Positions 15,842 through 26,800 are shown, counted from the first letter of the stretch. The stretch is 64,000 nucleotides of DNA from an uncultured Bacteroidota bacterium (GCA_903906365.1 CAIVKC010000038.1:62001-126000), one strand, 5' to 3'. Program-made: numbers and translations. The notes: generated by a model not told the origin, from the letters alone.

Positions 15842-18800
15842 TTAACTTTTCCTTTTTATGGACAGTATGGAAGGCAAAGGTACTGTAACAAGTATTTCCG
15901 TTCCCTTTCCCGGGGCTGAGTTGACCTGGAATCGCCCGTTGAGCATCAATATACGCTCTTTCATCCCAAGAATACCCAGTGTTTTGCGCTCCGCGGTTTG
16001 GCGGATTTCAAATCCCTGCCCGTTGTCTTTGACGCGCAGAACCAGCTTATCCACCTGGCAGGTCATGCGGCTGAGCACGCGGCTGGCCGACGCATGACGC
16101 GCCACATTGGTAAGGGATTCCTGGTATATCCGGAATAGGGCGATATTCATCTTGGGGGTGATTTCAATCTCCGTCAGGTCGGTGCTGAAGTCCACTTCTA
16201 TATTATAACGCCGCTGAAATTCGCGGCTGTACCATTTCAGTGTTTCCACCAGCCCGATATCATCCAGCATGGGCGGCCTGAGATCGGAGGAGATTTTTCG
16301 AACGGTCTGGATGGTTTGATCCAGGAGGATAAGCACATTTTCCATACCCTCCTGTGCGCCGGGCTTATTGGATTTCAGCTCGCTTTTTAACCAGTGTATA
16401 TCCATCTTAAGCCCCGTGAGCTGCTGGCCAAGTTCATCATGGATTTCCCTGGCCATATTGGCCCTTTCTTCTTCGCGGATATCCTGCAGGTGGGCGGCGA
16501 GGCGGCGGATATCCTCATAGGAGGAGCGAAGCAGGTTTTCGGCTTCTATCTTTTCGGTAACGTCCTGTACGGTTCCCCTGATCTCGGCGGGCTGCCCTTC
16601 CGGATCACGGATCACCTCCCCGATCTCGTGCATATACCGCATGGATCCGTCACCAAGCCTGATGCGGTGCACCGTATTGAGACCTTCCCCGCCGGCACAG
16701 GCCTGTTCGAGCTGTTGCTGAAAAACTTCCCTGTCCTCCGGATGCATGACGCCCAAAAAAGTCTGGTATACCGGATGGAAGGTCTTTGGATCCACGTCAA
16801 AAAGCCGGAATATCTCATCGGACCAGAACAACTTATCATGGATAAAATCATATTCCCAGTGGCCCAGTTTGCCAATGGATTCTGCCCTGCGGTACCTCTT
16901 TTCACTTTCCCGGATGGTCTCTTCGGCTTTTCTGATATCTGTGATGTCCTGCAAAACGCCCATGGATTTCCAGAATCTTCCATTTTCGAACAACACATCC
17001 ACGATGGATTGGGCAAAGCGGGTCTCCCCGCTGGCGTGGAGAAAACGAAAATCCTGCTTTTGCATAAGCCCGCCCACACCGGAATGCTCAAAGAGGCCTT
17101 TCACGCGCTGCCTGTCATCAGGGTGTACGATTTCCATAAAGAGTTCGGTAGTGGCCGGAGTATCTTTATCCAGGCCAAACAGGACGTACAATGAATCAGA
17201 CCAGCGAAGCTGCCTGGTTTCCGCATCAAATTCCCAGCTGCCAAACTGCCCGATTTCCTGGGCCCGCGTCAGCTTTTGTTCGTTTGTCCTCACCTGCTGT
17301 TCAGCTGATTTTCGTTCCGTAATATCGCGGTAATGCAGCACAATGGCATTGACATATGGTTCGCGCAGGAGGTTGTGGTAGCTGCACTCCAGCCACCGGT
17401 ATTGTCCGTCTGGCATTAAATGCCGGTATTCGATCAGTTCTATTTGGGCGGGATATACTTTGATGTTTTCGAATGCAACAATCACTTTGAAGGCATCTTC
17501 GGGATGAATGAGATCGGCCCTGACCTGTCCGATGATTTGGGAAGCCTCATAGCCCAGTATCTTCCTGCCGGAACTGCTCATCTCCAGGACCTTTCCTTCT
17601 GCGCTCAGGAGGGTAAGGCCGTCCAGACTGTTTTCCTGGAGGGCACGGAATCTTTTTTCGGAATTAATGATTTGTTCCTCCGCCTTTCTGATCCCGGTTA
17701 CATCGAGCATGGCCCCTACCATGCGGTAGGGTTTGCTGTCCTTATCCCTGAGTACATACCCCCTGTCCAAAACGTATACGACCGAACCATCCTGCTTGAG
17801 AAAACGGTATTCAGCCGACCAGTACCGCTGTCCGCCGGCAATGGCCCTTTCTATGCTCTGAATGACCCTGGCCTGGTCCTCGGGGTGTATGCCCCCGTGC
17901 CTGGAACTGATGTCCAGTGTTTCCTGGGTCCTGGGATACCCGTAATGGGAATAAAAATTGTTGTTCCACCAGATCTGCTGGTTGGAAAAATCCCAGTCCC
18001 AAACCACATCATTGGTGGCACCGGCCACCATTTCAAAACGCTCATTGGAGCTGCGGATCTCCTGCTCAGCCCTTTTTTTATCGGTTATATCCCGAAAGAA
18101 AATGGAAATGCCGTTGTCGGAGGGATAAATATGATTTTCAAGCCACCGGGAAAAGGGTTCATAATAAGCCTCCAGGTAAACATACTGCTGCTCCTGCATG
18201 GCCCTGCGGTAGGCCTGATAAAATACATTGCCGACCGCATCGGGAAAAAGCTGCCAGATATTTTGACCAAGAACCTCCCCGGCAGACAGACCGAAAATTT
18301 CAGCAGCCTTTTGGTTCACGTAGGTATAATTCCAGTTTTCATCCAGGGCCACAAAGGCATCCGTAATGCGTTCGAATATATTGGTCAGTTCCCGGGTTTT
18401 GACCCTCACTTTTTCCTCCAGGTCCTCATTAAGACGTTTGAGCTTATCTTCCAGCTTTTTTCGTTCGGTAATATCCTTTTGCACGGTCACAAAACCAATG
18501 ACCTCGCCCTCCTCCCTGCGCAGGACACTGATGCTGGAATTTACAAAAAGGGAATGGCCATCCCGGTGCAGGTATTCGATTTCATTCTGGTATTTACCGC
18601 TGGCCATCAATTCCCTGTAGATATTTTCCCGGACCTCAGGACTGAATGTACTCTTTGCCATCTGCCCCAGTTCGGTACCCAGGGCCTCTTCAAGGGTATA
18701 CCCGTACATCGCTTCGGCGGCCTTATTCCAGCTGCGCACCCGGTAATCCTTATCCACCGATATAATCGCATCACTGGTTTGTTCCACCAGGCTGGAGAGG

Positions 18801-19843
18801 TAACTGATCCTTTCGAGCCGTTCCTTCTGCTCGGTGATGTCCCGGGTTATTTTGGAATACCCTCTTAGTTTTCCCTCCCTGTCATAGAGGGCCGTAAAAA
18901 TTACGTCGGCCCAAAACACAGAACCGTCTTTGCGGACCCGCCAGCCCTGACTTTCATAATGCCCCAATTCACAGGCCTTTTGCAGATTGCGCATAGGTTC
19001 CCCGGAGCGCAACATATCCGGCGTATAAAAAAGGGAAATGCTTTTTCCTATGGCTTCTTCAGCGCTATAGCCTTTGATATGGGTAGCCCCGTCATTCCAG
19101 GTCATGATCCTGCCTTGGGTATCGACCATGAAAATGGAGTAATCTTTTACCCCTTTCACCAGCAGTTGAAATTGCTCTTCGCGTTCGTTGAGCTTTTTTT
19201 CCGCCTTGCGCAAAGCCAGGAAATCAAGCCGGACTGTCTGGATGATGATGGCAATCAACAGGAAAACAATGAGGATAAGCACCAGGAGCATGAAATTAAG
19301 CCGGCTGGTTGCCCGCTGGCTGGCTTCCCGCCGGATATTACGCAATTTTTTTTCCACCGCAGCTATTTCATTGATTTTGGACCGGGTGGAATCCATGTTA
19401 TAACCGGCATTTTCATGGCCGAGGAACCCAACAGCCGCCTGCAATCCCTCCCGCCGGCGGATCTTTACGATCAGCGCTGAATTGGAAATGTCCTTTTGTA
19501 TATAGCCTTTGAGGTCCTCCACCCTCGCCTGCTGGCCGTTATTGTCTGCGGTGATTAGCTGGAGTTTTTTTTCTTCTGAAAAGATGGAATCACCGGCTTT
19601 TTTCAGTTTAATCAGCAACAGGCTGTCTCCGGAGAGTACAAAATCCTTGACCAGTATATGATAATCGGTCGCAGTACTTAGCAGCTTTTGGGTCCTGTAG
19701 AGCACTTCATTGGTATGTGATACCGAATTATCCCTTTCGGATACCTGCCTGAACTGACGAACCGAAATCAGCAGGACGATGATGATTCCGATCAGCACCA
19801 GGGCAATCCCTATTTTTAACACTTTTCCGGTGAAGGGTTTCAT
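15842..19843 (-). CDS. Large CHASE3 sensor histidine kinase with seven PAS domains
   Basis: A 1333-residue kinase. TM1 is at about residues 10-27, CHASE3 at about 35-170 and TM2 at about 183-203. Seven consecutive PAS/PAC modules follow (about 222-340, 345-465, 485-600, 605-720, 725-850, 855-975 and 980-1095), several ending in PAC strings such as GYSKITRDITEQKERLE. Then come a HisKA_3 domain with the acceptor His in MAREIHDELGQQLTGLKMDI and an ATPase domain with YQESLTNVARHA, DNGQGFE and LGILGMKER. This is the NarX/UhpB class. The partner is the NarL-type regulator 4 bp downstream. The seven PAS modules suggest it integrates several cytoplasmic cues; ligands cannot be read from sequence. Confidence 0.93.
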   Translation of the reverse strand: MKPFTGKVLKIGIALVLIGIIIVLLISVRQFRQVSERDNSVSHTNEVLYRTQKLLSTATDYHILVKDFVLSGDSLLLIKLKKAGDSIFSEEKKLQLITADNNGQQARVEDLKGYIQKDISNSALIVKIRRREGLQAAVGFLGHENAGYNMDSTRSKINEIAAVEKKLRNIRREASQRATSRLNFMLLVLILIVFLLIAIIIQTVRLDFLALRKAEKKLNEREEQFQLLVKGVKDYSIFMVDTQGRIMTWNDGATHIKGYSAEEAIGKSISLFYTPDMLRSGEPMRNLQKACELGHYESQGWRVRKDGSVFWADVIFTALYDREGKLRGYSKITRDITEQKERLERISYLSSLVEQTSDAIISVDKDYRVRSWNKAAEAMYGYTLEEALGTELGQMAKSTFSPEVRENIYRELMASGKYQNEIEYLHRDGHSLFVNSSISVLRREEGEVIGFVTVQKDITERKKLEDKLKRLNEDLEEKVRVKTRELTNIFERITDAFVALDENWNYTYVNQKAAEIFGLSAGEVLGQNIWQLFPDAVGNVFYQAYRRAMQEQQYVYLEAYYEPFSRWLENHIYPSDNGISIFFRDITDKKRAEQEIRSSNERFEMVAGATNDVVWDWDFSNQQIWWNNNFYSHYGYPRTQETLDISSRHGGIHPEDQARVIQSIERAIAGGQRYWSAEYRFLKQDGSVVYVLDRGYVLRDKDSKPYRMVGAMLDVTGIRKAEEQIINSEKRFRALQENSLDGLTLLSAEGKVLEMSSSGRKILGYEASQIIGQVRADLIHPEDAFKVIVAFENIKVYPAQIELIEYRHLMPDGQYRWLECSYHNLLREPYVNAIVLHYRDITERKSAEQQVRTNEQKLTRAQEIGQFGSWEFDAETRQLRWSDSLYVLFGLDKDTPATTELFMEIVHPDDRQRVKGLFEHSGVGGLMQKQDFRFLHASGETRFAQSIVDVLFENGRFWKSMGVLQDITDIRKAEETIRESEKRYRRAESIGKLGHWEYDFIHDKLFWSDEIFRLFDVDPKTFHPVYQTFLGVMHPEDREVFQQQLEQACAGGEGLNTVHRIRLGDGSMRYMHEIGEVIRDPEGQPAEIRGTVQDVTEKIEAENLLRSSYEDIRRLAAHLQDIREEERANMAREIHDELGQQLTGLKMDIHWLKSELKSNKPGAQEGMENVLILLDQTIQTVRKISSDLRPPMLDDIGLVETLKWYSREFQRRYNIEVDFSTDLTEIEITPKMNIALFRIYQESLTNVARHASASRVLSRMTCQVDKLVLRVKDNGQGFEIRQTAERKTLGILGMKERILMLNGRFQVNSAPGKGTEILVTVPLPSILSIKRKS

Positions 19844-20216
19844 AGTTGCTGAATTATATTCTTTAGCCCCTGAAGGCTGGCTTCCTTATGTCTTGGTACC
19901 AACCCTCAAAATTCCGGCCACTGCTGCCTTTGGAATTAAAAAAATAAGTTACAAATATTTTTACACTAATTAAATAATTAACAAGTGGCTAATAGTATTT
20001 TGAGAGTAGTCCTCTACGTCCTAGATGTTATACCAAAAAGATATCATATAAGCAGTCTGACCGGTGGCTGTGGCATGCAGGGATAATGCCGGAGAGCAGC
20101 TATGGGTCAGCTATACAGGGAAGCGATGCTCCGGCAGCCGGATGTATTTTTTTACCGGAGACCCATACGCTGGTTTCCTCTCGCTAACGGGAGTCGCCGG
20201 CCCTCCTAAAAACCAG
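19844..20216. other. Intergenic stretch, 373 bp
   Basis: Lies between the start of the seven-PAS kinase and the stop of the phosphonoacetate-hydrolase-like gene, both on the minus strand. The part next to the kinase (about 19920-20050) is AT-rich and should hold its promoter. No RNA gene or repeat was recognised. Confidence 0.4.
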
Positions 20217-21449
20217 TTAACGGCTGGAATGGCCCCAGGAGGGTAACGGTCCGGGATAGAGCCAACGGGCAATCTGGTAGTTAAAGGAAAAATAAGTTTG
20301 CGGGGGCGCTCCTTTTTTTGGAAAAATAAAGAGCGGCACTTCCGTTTCATATAAGGATCCGTGTGAGCGATACGAGTAGGGAAGCGACTCCCTTTCCTGG
20401 TCCAGTTCCCCAAATACGGTCAGGGAATCACCCAGCACCATCAGATCCCCTATTCTTTGGGCCTGCAGGTGGAACCTGGCTTCGGCCTGACGGCGGGTTA
20501 TCACCTCCTCCACACCGGGGAGCCCCCGCAGGAGCTTGGAAACCCGCAGGGTGTCTGCCTGCTGCATCAGATAGACATAGGAGGAGCCGCCAAAACCCCG
20601 GTGGTGCTTAAAATATTTATCCCTTTCCGGGGAAAGGGCCATGCGGACCGGGATGCCGCGATTTGCACAGGCTTTCTCCAGGTCCCAGCAGAGACTTTTA
20701 TGATGCACGGAATGATCGGCCGTGATGAGCAAACGGGCCCCGGGCAGTAGCGATCGGATCCGGCTGATATAGGAATCCAGGCGGTGCAGGTGTTCCTTTG
20801 ATGCCGGACTGTCCGGAGGCCAGGTATGCATGGGATAATCGGTGGTATGAATATAAAACAGTCCGATCCCGGGATCATGCTGCATGCTGTATATGGCCGC
20901 CTCCATCAGCCAATAGTTCACTTCCCGGCTGTAAATATCGGGTACCGGGCCGATCCGTTCAACCCAGGTCTTCGAAGCCGTCTCGGGGGAAATGGCTTCC
21001 CGGGTACCCCTGGAAAGCAGGCTGATGGTCTTTTTTTTACTGGAAAATAACATGGAGGCGACTCCCTGTCCGGCTGCACGCTCAAAGACAGTTGGCGCCT
21101 GCACCAGGCTGTCCTCTTCCATAAATTCCTCGGTCTGGTTGGCGGGATTGAAATAGGAATTGCCGGTAATCCCGTGCACGGAGGGCCATTCCCCGGTGCA
21201 AATGGAGGTGTTGTTAACATTGGTCACCGAAGGCATGAGGGAGGAAGTCACTTTGAACAGTCCCCGCTTTTCCATATCCTGCAGACAGGGCATATCCGAG
21301 GCCCTATAATAGTCCATGCCAAATCCGTCGATCATGAGGATCACCACCTTCCCTGCACCGGGCTGAAGGCCGGCTTGCCGGGGGCCGTCCACAGCCGGAG
21401 ACCAGGAGGACAACAGGACCAGGGAGCAGATCATGCAGATCCGCAACAT
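20217..21449 (-). CDS. phnA: Secreted phosphonoacetate hydrolase-like protein (alkaline phosphatase superfamily)
   Basis: A 410-residue protein from ATG 21449; residues 1-22 are a Sec signal peptide. It follows the phosphonoacetate hydrolase pattern along its length. Metal and catalytic residues can be placed: Asp41 (MIDGFG), nucleophile Thr76 (PSVTNVNN), Asn97 (HGITGN), Lys138/Lys140, Asp204 and His208 (TTDYPMH), Asp245-His246 (TADHSVH) and His363 (RSHGS). Segments GVEEVITRRQAEARF and RIGDLMVLGDSLTVFG also match that enzyme family as I remember it. The known reaction is phosphonoacetate to acetate and phosphate, with two zinc ions. The export signal is unusual, as the studied enzymes are cytoplasmic. 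A related phosphodiesterase of the same superfamily is the main alternative. Confidence 0.72.
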   Translation of the reverse strand: MLRICMICSLVLLSSWSPAVDGPRQAGLQPGAGKVVILMIDGFGMDYYRASDMPCLQDMEKRGLFKVTSSLMPSVTNVNNTSICTGEWPSVHGITGNSYFNPANQTEEFMEEDSLVQAPTVFERAAGQGVASMLFSSKKKTISLLSRGTREAISPETASKTWVERIGPVPDIYSREVNYWLMEAAIYSMQHDPGIGLFYIHTTDYPMHTWPPDSPASKEHLHRLDSYISRIRSLLPGARLLITADHSVHHKSLCWDLEKACANRGIPVRMALSPERDKYFKHHRGFGGSSYVYLMQQADTLRVSKLLRGLPGVEEVITRRQAEARFHLQAQRIGDLMVLGDSLTVFGELDQERESLPYSYRSHGSLYETEVPLFIFPKKGAPPQTYFSFNYQIARWLYPGPLPSWGHSSR

Positions 21450-21673
21450 ATCCAATCCTCCCTTACGGGAGGAAGGGGACAAAGCCAGCGTTCTTTGATA
21501 GTGCATCAGATAAATATAGGGCCCCGTTCAGAGAACTGAAGTTCAGGTGTATTATTTTATTGTGATCTTCCCCCCTAAGGGCCTTTCTTCCTTTTTTGAG
21601 CGGTTTGCGCGACCGTTGTTTTAAAGGTGACCCAGGAAAGCCGGGCTTCCTGGGGAAAAATGGGCGGGTTCAC

Positions 21674-23680
21674 TTAGGGGCGCCGGGGAGGAACCAATAG
21701 GATCGCATCCGCTGCGATCGCCCCATCGGCCTGTTTGTTGGATATGGTAATAGAGGGTTTTTCCCTCCCGGCCGGCAAAAACCATTTGCCCAGATCGACC
21801 CATTCCCCGGAAGCCTGCCCCCGCACCACCAGGGAGCTGCGGCTGATAAAGCGTTCTGTTTGTTTACCTCCGTCAAAGACCCTGATACATGTTTTGGAGG
21901 AAGGGTTTTCAAGGGCCGGGAAATATACCAGCAGGCGGTAGGTTCCAGCACTGGTGACTGAGGGGTAGAAATGCACCGCTTTTCGGACATGCTCCCTATG
22001 GTCATCCACCAGCCGGGAAGGGCCGTATGAAAGGGTAGTCTCCCTTTTCCAGGCACCCTCCTGGATCACTCCCGGGTCATCGTTGTCCACCAGAATGTCC
22101 GGAGGGGTTCCGTCGGCCAGCGGATTGACGCTGAGCTCCCGCTGAATGGGGCCCGCCTCCAGTTCCCCGGGCGATTTGCCCGAGCGGATCGCCAGAACGG
22201 CCGCCACGCCGGCTGCCTGCCCCAGTTCCATGAATACCGGTTCCATGCGGATGGATCCATAGGCGATATGACTGGCCGACAGGCAGACTGGAACCAGCAG
22301 GTTCCTGCATTGGTCCTGCCTGGGAAGAATGGCCCGATAGGAAATGGGGTAAGGGCCAAATCCCCCGATCTGAACATCTCCTTCATTTTTGACCATGCCC
22401 TTCCACACAATGCGCTGACAATTGTGCGAATCCATGGTATAGGCAGCCATGCCAATACCATCCATTACCCGGGTCATGCCTTCGCAATTGGCCTGCGTCA
22501 TGACGTAGGCCCCCACCATCCTGCGTGCTTCCCGCACATACATCTGGGGTGACCAGTGTTTGTCCTGTTGATACTCGTCCTTTGGATAGCCCAGCGGCAA
22601 GATCTCATTTCTGACGCGGGCCGGCACCCGCTTATCGTGGCCCAGGAAATACAGCAATCCTTTTACATACTCCTCATGCTCCCTGCGAATGGTTTCCCTC
22701 CTGTCATAGTCCGCTTCGGGATAGTCATCATTCATGCCGATCATATCGGTTGAAAAGGGTCCGTTGTTGTTGATATCGGTTTTGTGATGGGGCATCCAGT
22801 TCACATCCAGAAAATTATGCAGGCCCGGCTCCGGTATTTTTTCCATCAGGCGGGCAAGCAGTTCATAATGGGCAGGTTCATAACGGGCGGGTTTTTCAAT
22901 CGCTATCCGGTTGGAGGGTTCGCTGGTCAGGCATATCCTGAAATTATAGGACTGCACCCGGCTGTCCCCGCTGCCCTGGGGCTGCAGCGGCTGCGGGCTG
23001 ATGCCCCATAGCAATCCACTGGCGGGGTTGCCTGCCATGAGGTAGGGATCAATGCCGTCGGGGAACTGGTGATGCTCCCTGAGCTGAACACCGTTATAGG
23101 TCTCCTGGTAAACATCATTGGATTCCCGTCCCACGGTATAGGATACCCCGGATTTTGCCATCAGGTCTCCCTCATAGGAGCAATCGATGAAAATCAACGC
23201 ATGTATGACCCGCCCGGGACCCGCCTGCGAGGAGCAGGGCTGAAGGCTGATGGATTGAATCAGACCGTTTTGTAGCTCAGCCCCGGTGATGCGGTAATGG
23301 TACAATACCTGCGTTGCTGATCGCCTGACCCAGGCAGAAAAAATATGCGCTGCCACATGGGGTTCAAATATCCATTGTTCAAATTTGCCATAATGCCTTC
23401 CGACCTGACGGTAGAAATCCAGGGCTAGTCCCCTGATGGCATATTTGTTTCCGATATCGGTGTACCCCAGTCCCCCGCTGGAGAGGCCTCCAAGCCGGTT
23501 GCCGGGTTCCACCAGCAATACGGACCGCCCCATCATGCGCGCCGTATAGGCAGCTACCACCCCACTGGCCGTCCCGCCGTAGACGACCACATCAAAGGAA
23601 TCCCTGGTCATGGAATGGGCCAGCCCCTGATTGGCAGACAGTATACTAATCAGCAAAATAATCCAATATATACTTTTCAT
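21674..23680 (-). CDS. Secreted FAD-dependent oxidoreductase with golvesin/xanthan-lyase-like C-terminal domain
   Basis: A 668-residue protein with a signal peptide (about residues 1-21, ending GLAHS). The FAD-binding Rossmann start is DVVVYGGTASGVVAAYTARM, followed by LVEPGNRLGGLSSGGLGYTD, typical of the FAD_oxidored family. The second motif FIDCSYEGDLMAKSGVSYTVGRES is also family-typical. Residues about 535-665 form a separate beta domain (VDDHREHVRKAVHFYPSV, GTYRLLVYFPA, ADAILLVP), the golvesin-type domain of xanthan-lyase-like proteins. It lies 224 bp upstream of the phosphonoacetate-hydrolase-like gene on the same strand, so the two secreted enzymes may be co-expressed. Substrate unknown; a sugar or organic acid is a guess. 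Confidence 0.85.
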   Translation of the reverse strand: MKSIYWIILLISILSANQGLAHSMTRDSFDVVVYGGTASGVVAAYTARMMGRSVLLVEPGNRLGGLSSGGLGYTDIGNKYAIRGLALDFYRQVGRHYGKFEQWIFEPHVAAHIFSAWVRRSATQVLYHYRITGAELQNGLIQSISLQPCSSQAGPGRVIHALIFIDCSYEGDLMAKSGVSYTVGRESNDVYQETYNGVQLREHHQFPDGIDPYLMAGNPASGLLWGISPQPLQPQGSGDSRVQSYNFRICLTSEPSNRIAIEKPARYEPAHYELLARLMEKIPEPGLHNFLDVNWMPHHKTDINNNGPFSTDMIGMNDDYPEADYDRRETIRREHEEYVKGLLYFLGHDKRVPARVRNEILPLGYPKDEYQQDKHWSPQMYVREARRMVGAYVMTQANCEGMTRVMDGIGMAAYTMDSHNCQRIVWKGMVKNEGDVQIGGFGPYPISYRAILPRQDQCRNLLVPVCLSASHIAYGSIRMEPVFMELGQAAGVAAVLAIRSGKSPGELEAGPIQRELSVNPLADGTPPDILVDNDDPGVIQEGAWKRETTLSYGPSRLVDDHREHVRKAVHFYPSVTSAGTYRLLVYFPALENPSSKTCIRVFDGGKQTERFISRSSLVVRGQASGEWVDLGKWFLPAGREKPSITISNKQADGAIAADAILLVPPRRP

Positions 23681-23800
23681 GGTAGGCCTGTTTGGTGGAG
23701 CGCGGGCAGCCCCGTCCCGGAGCGCCCAGGCCGCCTGCTGAGTCCAAAAATAAGTCTTTACTCCCGAAGCCGCCTATCCCCATACCAACCCGGCCATTAA

Positions 23801-23838
23801 AACAAACCGGGCCTGCCTGGGCTGCAGGCAGGCCCGGT
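23801..23838 (-). terminator. Rho-independent terminator of the RND efflux operon
   Basis: A perfect 14-bp inverted repeat, ACCGGGCCTGCCTG at 23806-23819 and its complement at 23825-23838, with a 5-base loop. Read on the minus strand it is followed by TTTGTTTTAA and lies 35 bp after the stop of the RND permease gene. Confidence 0.85.
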
Positions 23839-23872
23839 AACGGCCTTCATTACAAACAGGTCCCCTGACCCG

Positions 23873-26800
23873 TCATTGCGATAATTTGGGGGCCAGTAGC
23901 TTATAAAGAACCGGCGTGACCACCCTGGTAAGCAGGGTGGAACTAACCAGCCCGCCGATGATCACCAGGGCAAGGGGTGAATACAGGGGGTTGGATTCAA
24001 GCACCAGTGGTATCAGGCCGCCAATGGCCGTGAGGGTGGTGAGGATAATGGGAATGAACCGGGTTTCCCCGGCTTCCTCTATGGCTTCATGGATGGATTT
24101 CCCATCGCGCCGCAGCTGGTCGGTATAGTCTACCAGCAAAATGGAATTCTTCACTTCAATGCCGATCAGGGCAATGAGGCCGATGACAGCCACAAAGGAA
24201 AATGTATGGCCGCTCAGCAGCAGGGCCATGACAGCCCCCACGATACCCAGCGGGATAACCGATAACACAATGAGGGTGCCTTTAAAGGTCTTAAATTCCA
24301 GGATCAGGATACCCAACAGTCCGAATATGGTGATCAGGATGATGGTGCCCAGTCCCCCAAAACTTTCCTTGCTGGCTTCGATATCTCCGGCCGCCAGGTA
24401 CCTGGCCCCTTTGGGAAAGGACATCTTATCGAGTTGTTTCAATATACCGCTGGTGACCCGGGCCGTATTGTAGCCGCTTTTAACAAAGGCGGTCACCGTA
24501 GTATAGCGGTCCTTGTCATAATGCTTGATGGTTGTAGGCGAGGTCTGGAAACGTATATCGGCCAGTTGGCTTAAGGGGACCAGGGCTCCGTTGTAAGAGG
24601 CCACATATACTTTGTTAAATACCTCAAAACCCTGCTTTTCACCCCGGGGAAGGGTGACATTGATATTATATTCATCCCCGTTTTCATTGCGCAAAGTGCC
24701 GACATTCAAGCCGGCCACCGCCATGCGGATGGTCCGGTCCAATTCACTGATGCCCACGCCCAGCATGGCGGCCTTAGGTTTGTTGATGTTGACCCTGATA
24801 TCTGTTTTGACACTGGTCAGGTCATTGTTGACATAGAGGGTGCCTTCCGTTTTTTTAAGCAGCGCTTCGGTCCGAAAGGACAAGGCACGCAGGGTATCCA
24901 GGTTATCGCTGAAGAGCCGGATGGCAATGGGCGCTTCCACGGGAGGGCCCTGCTCAAAGTCCTTTACCTCGATCTTTGCGTTGGGGAAATCACGGAATAC
25001 CCCGCGCAGGGTATCTATGAGCCTTCTTTTCTCTTCTGGAGGCGTATCCTCCAGCTGGACAAAAATCTGGGCCGTGTTATCGGCATTGCCAATGGGTATT
25101 ACATTGTAATAAATACGCGGATTGCCATGTCCCACATTACTGGCAAAATTCTTCAATCCGCTCAGCCGGCTGATTCGTCCCTCCACCAGGCGTGTTACAC
25201 TGTCGGTAGCGGCCAGGTTGGTGCCCAGGGGGGTGGAAATATTTACCAGGAACATGGGTTTTTCCGAAGCGGGAAACACACTGAAACCCACCACCGGAAC
25301 CAGCATCACGGAGCCGGCAAATACCATCAGCGCTATCAACAGGGTCAGGTAGGGTCTGGCAAGGGCCCGGTGCAGCAGCTTCCGGTACGAGCCGGAAACC
25401 ATTCGCTTGAGCCCCCGCAGGAAAATATTGCCCGCCGGATTTTCATGATTGCTCAGTATCCGGCTGGACAGGAAGGGAATGATGGTAAGGGAGACGAACA
25501 GGGATGCCAGTACGGTAGCCACCACCGCGGCCGGAAGGGAACGGATGAAATCACCTGCGCCCTCCGGCAAAAACAACAAGGGCAGAAAGGCAAAGATGAG
25601 GGTTGCCGTACAACCCAGGACGGCCAGTCCGATTTGCCGGGTAGCGGCCATGGCAGCCTCCTTTTTTGAGTACCCCATTCGGATATAGCGTTCGATGTTC
25701 TCCACCACTACTATGCTGTCGTCCACCAGCAGACCCAGGGCCACTACAAAACCCACGATGCTGAGCTGGTTGATGGTAAAACCTGTCAGGTCCAGCATGA
25801 ATAAACCAATCGCCAGTGAAAGGGGAATGGAAATCATGACCACCAGGCTGGCCCTCAGGCCCAGGGGAAGCAGGGTGACCAGCACCAGCAGGATGGCGAT
25901 GGCAAAGTCTCCGGAGAAATGGCCCAGGCGCTTATGCACGCTGGCGGCATTATCAAAGCTTTGCTCATAGCCGATGGAAGCGGGCAGTTCTTTTCGGAAA
26001 CGCTCTATCACCGGCTGCATTTCCTGCTCGACGTTAAAAATATTGGTTCCCATCTTCCGGCTGCAGGTGACAAATACCGCCCTTTTGCCGTTCAGCCGGG
26101 CGATATACTGCTGGTCCTCGTATTGCTGGGTGACCTCTCCGATATCCCCCAACAGGATCGACTTGCCGTCCTGGCTGGAAACGATGGTATGGGCGATTTC
26201 CTTCAGGTCCCTGTAGTCCCCGCTTGTTTTTATGTTGAATTTGCGGGATCCCATATCTATGCTGCCAGCAGGAATATTTACATTCTCGTTCTGCACGGCC
26301 CCAATCACCCTGTTTAAGGGGATGCGGTAACGGGCCATTTTTTCAATATTGAGTGAGATCCGCACCTGCTGCTGGGGAAACGCCCAGTTGTCGACATGTT
26401 TGAGCGACTTTATTTTCTCCAGACCCTCTTTGAGTTTTTTACTCCAGGCTTCCAGTTCCCTGAAAGGGGCTGTTTCGCTGGTGAGTGCAAACTGGGCGAT
26501 GTTGACATCGCTTGGACTGAATTTTAATATGCTGATGTCGGCTATATCAGCAGGCAGGCTGCTTTTCAGGGCATCCATTTCCCGCACCAGGTCCTGGTAT
26601 TTTTTATCGGGATCGGTCTGGTATTTAAAGGCAACATCAATAACGGCCAGTCCGTCCTCCATCCTGGAGACAATTTTTTTGATGTCATCGAGCTCATTGA
26701 TCCTTTTTTCCATTTTATCCACGACCAGTTGTTCCATATCCTTGGGGCTGGTCCCCGGATACACGACCACTATATTGAATTCGGGGGAAGAAAAATCCGG

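Noticed and set aside
17420-18868. Long open frame (about 480 codons) on the plus strand
   Set aside because: It lies entirely antisense to the seven-PAS kinase, whose domains are clear; composition is that of a GC-rich shadow frame.
25127-25669. 180-codon open frame on the plus strand
   Set aside because: Antisense to the RND pump gene; its His/Gln/Gly-rich composition has no domain and is a shadow.
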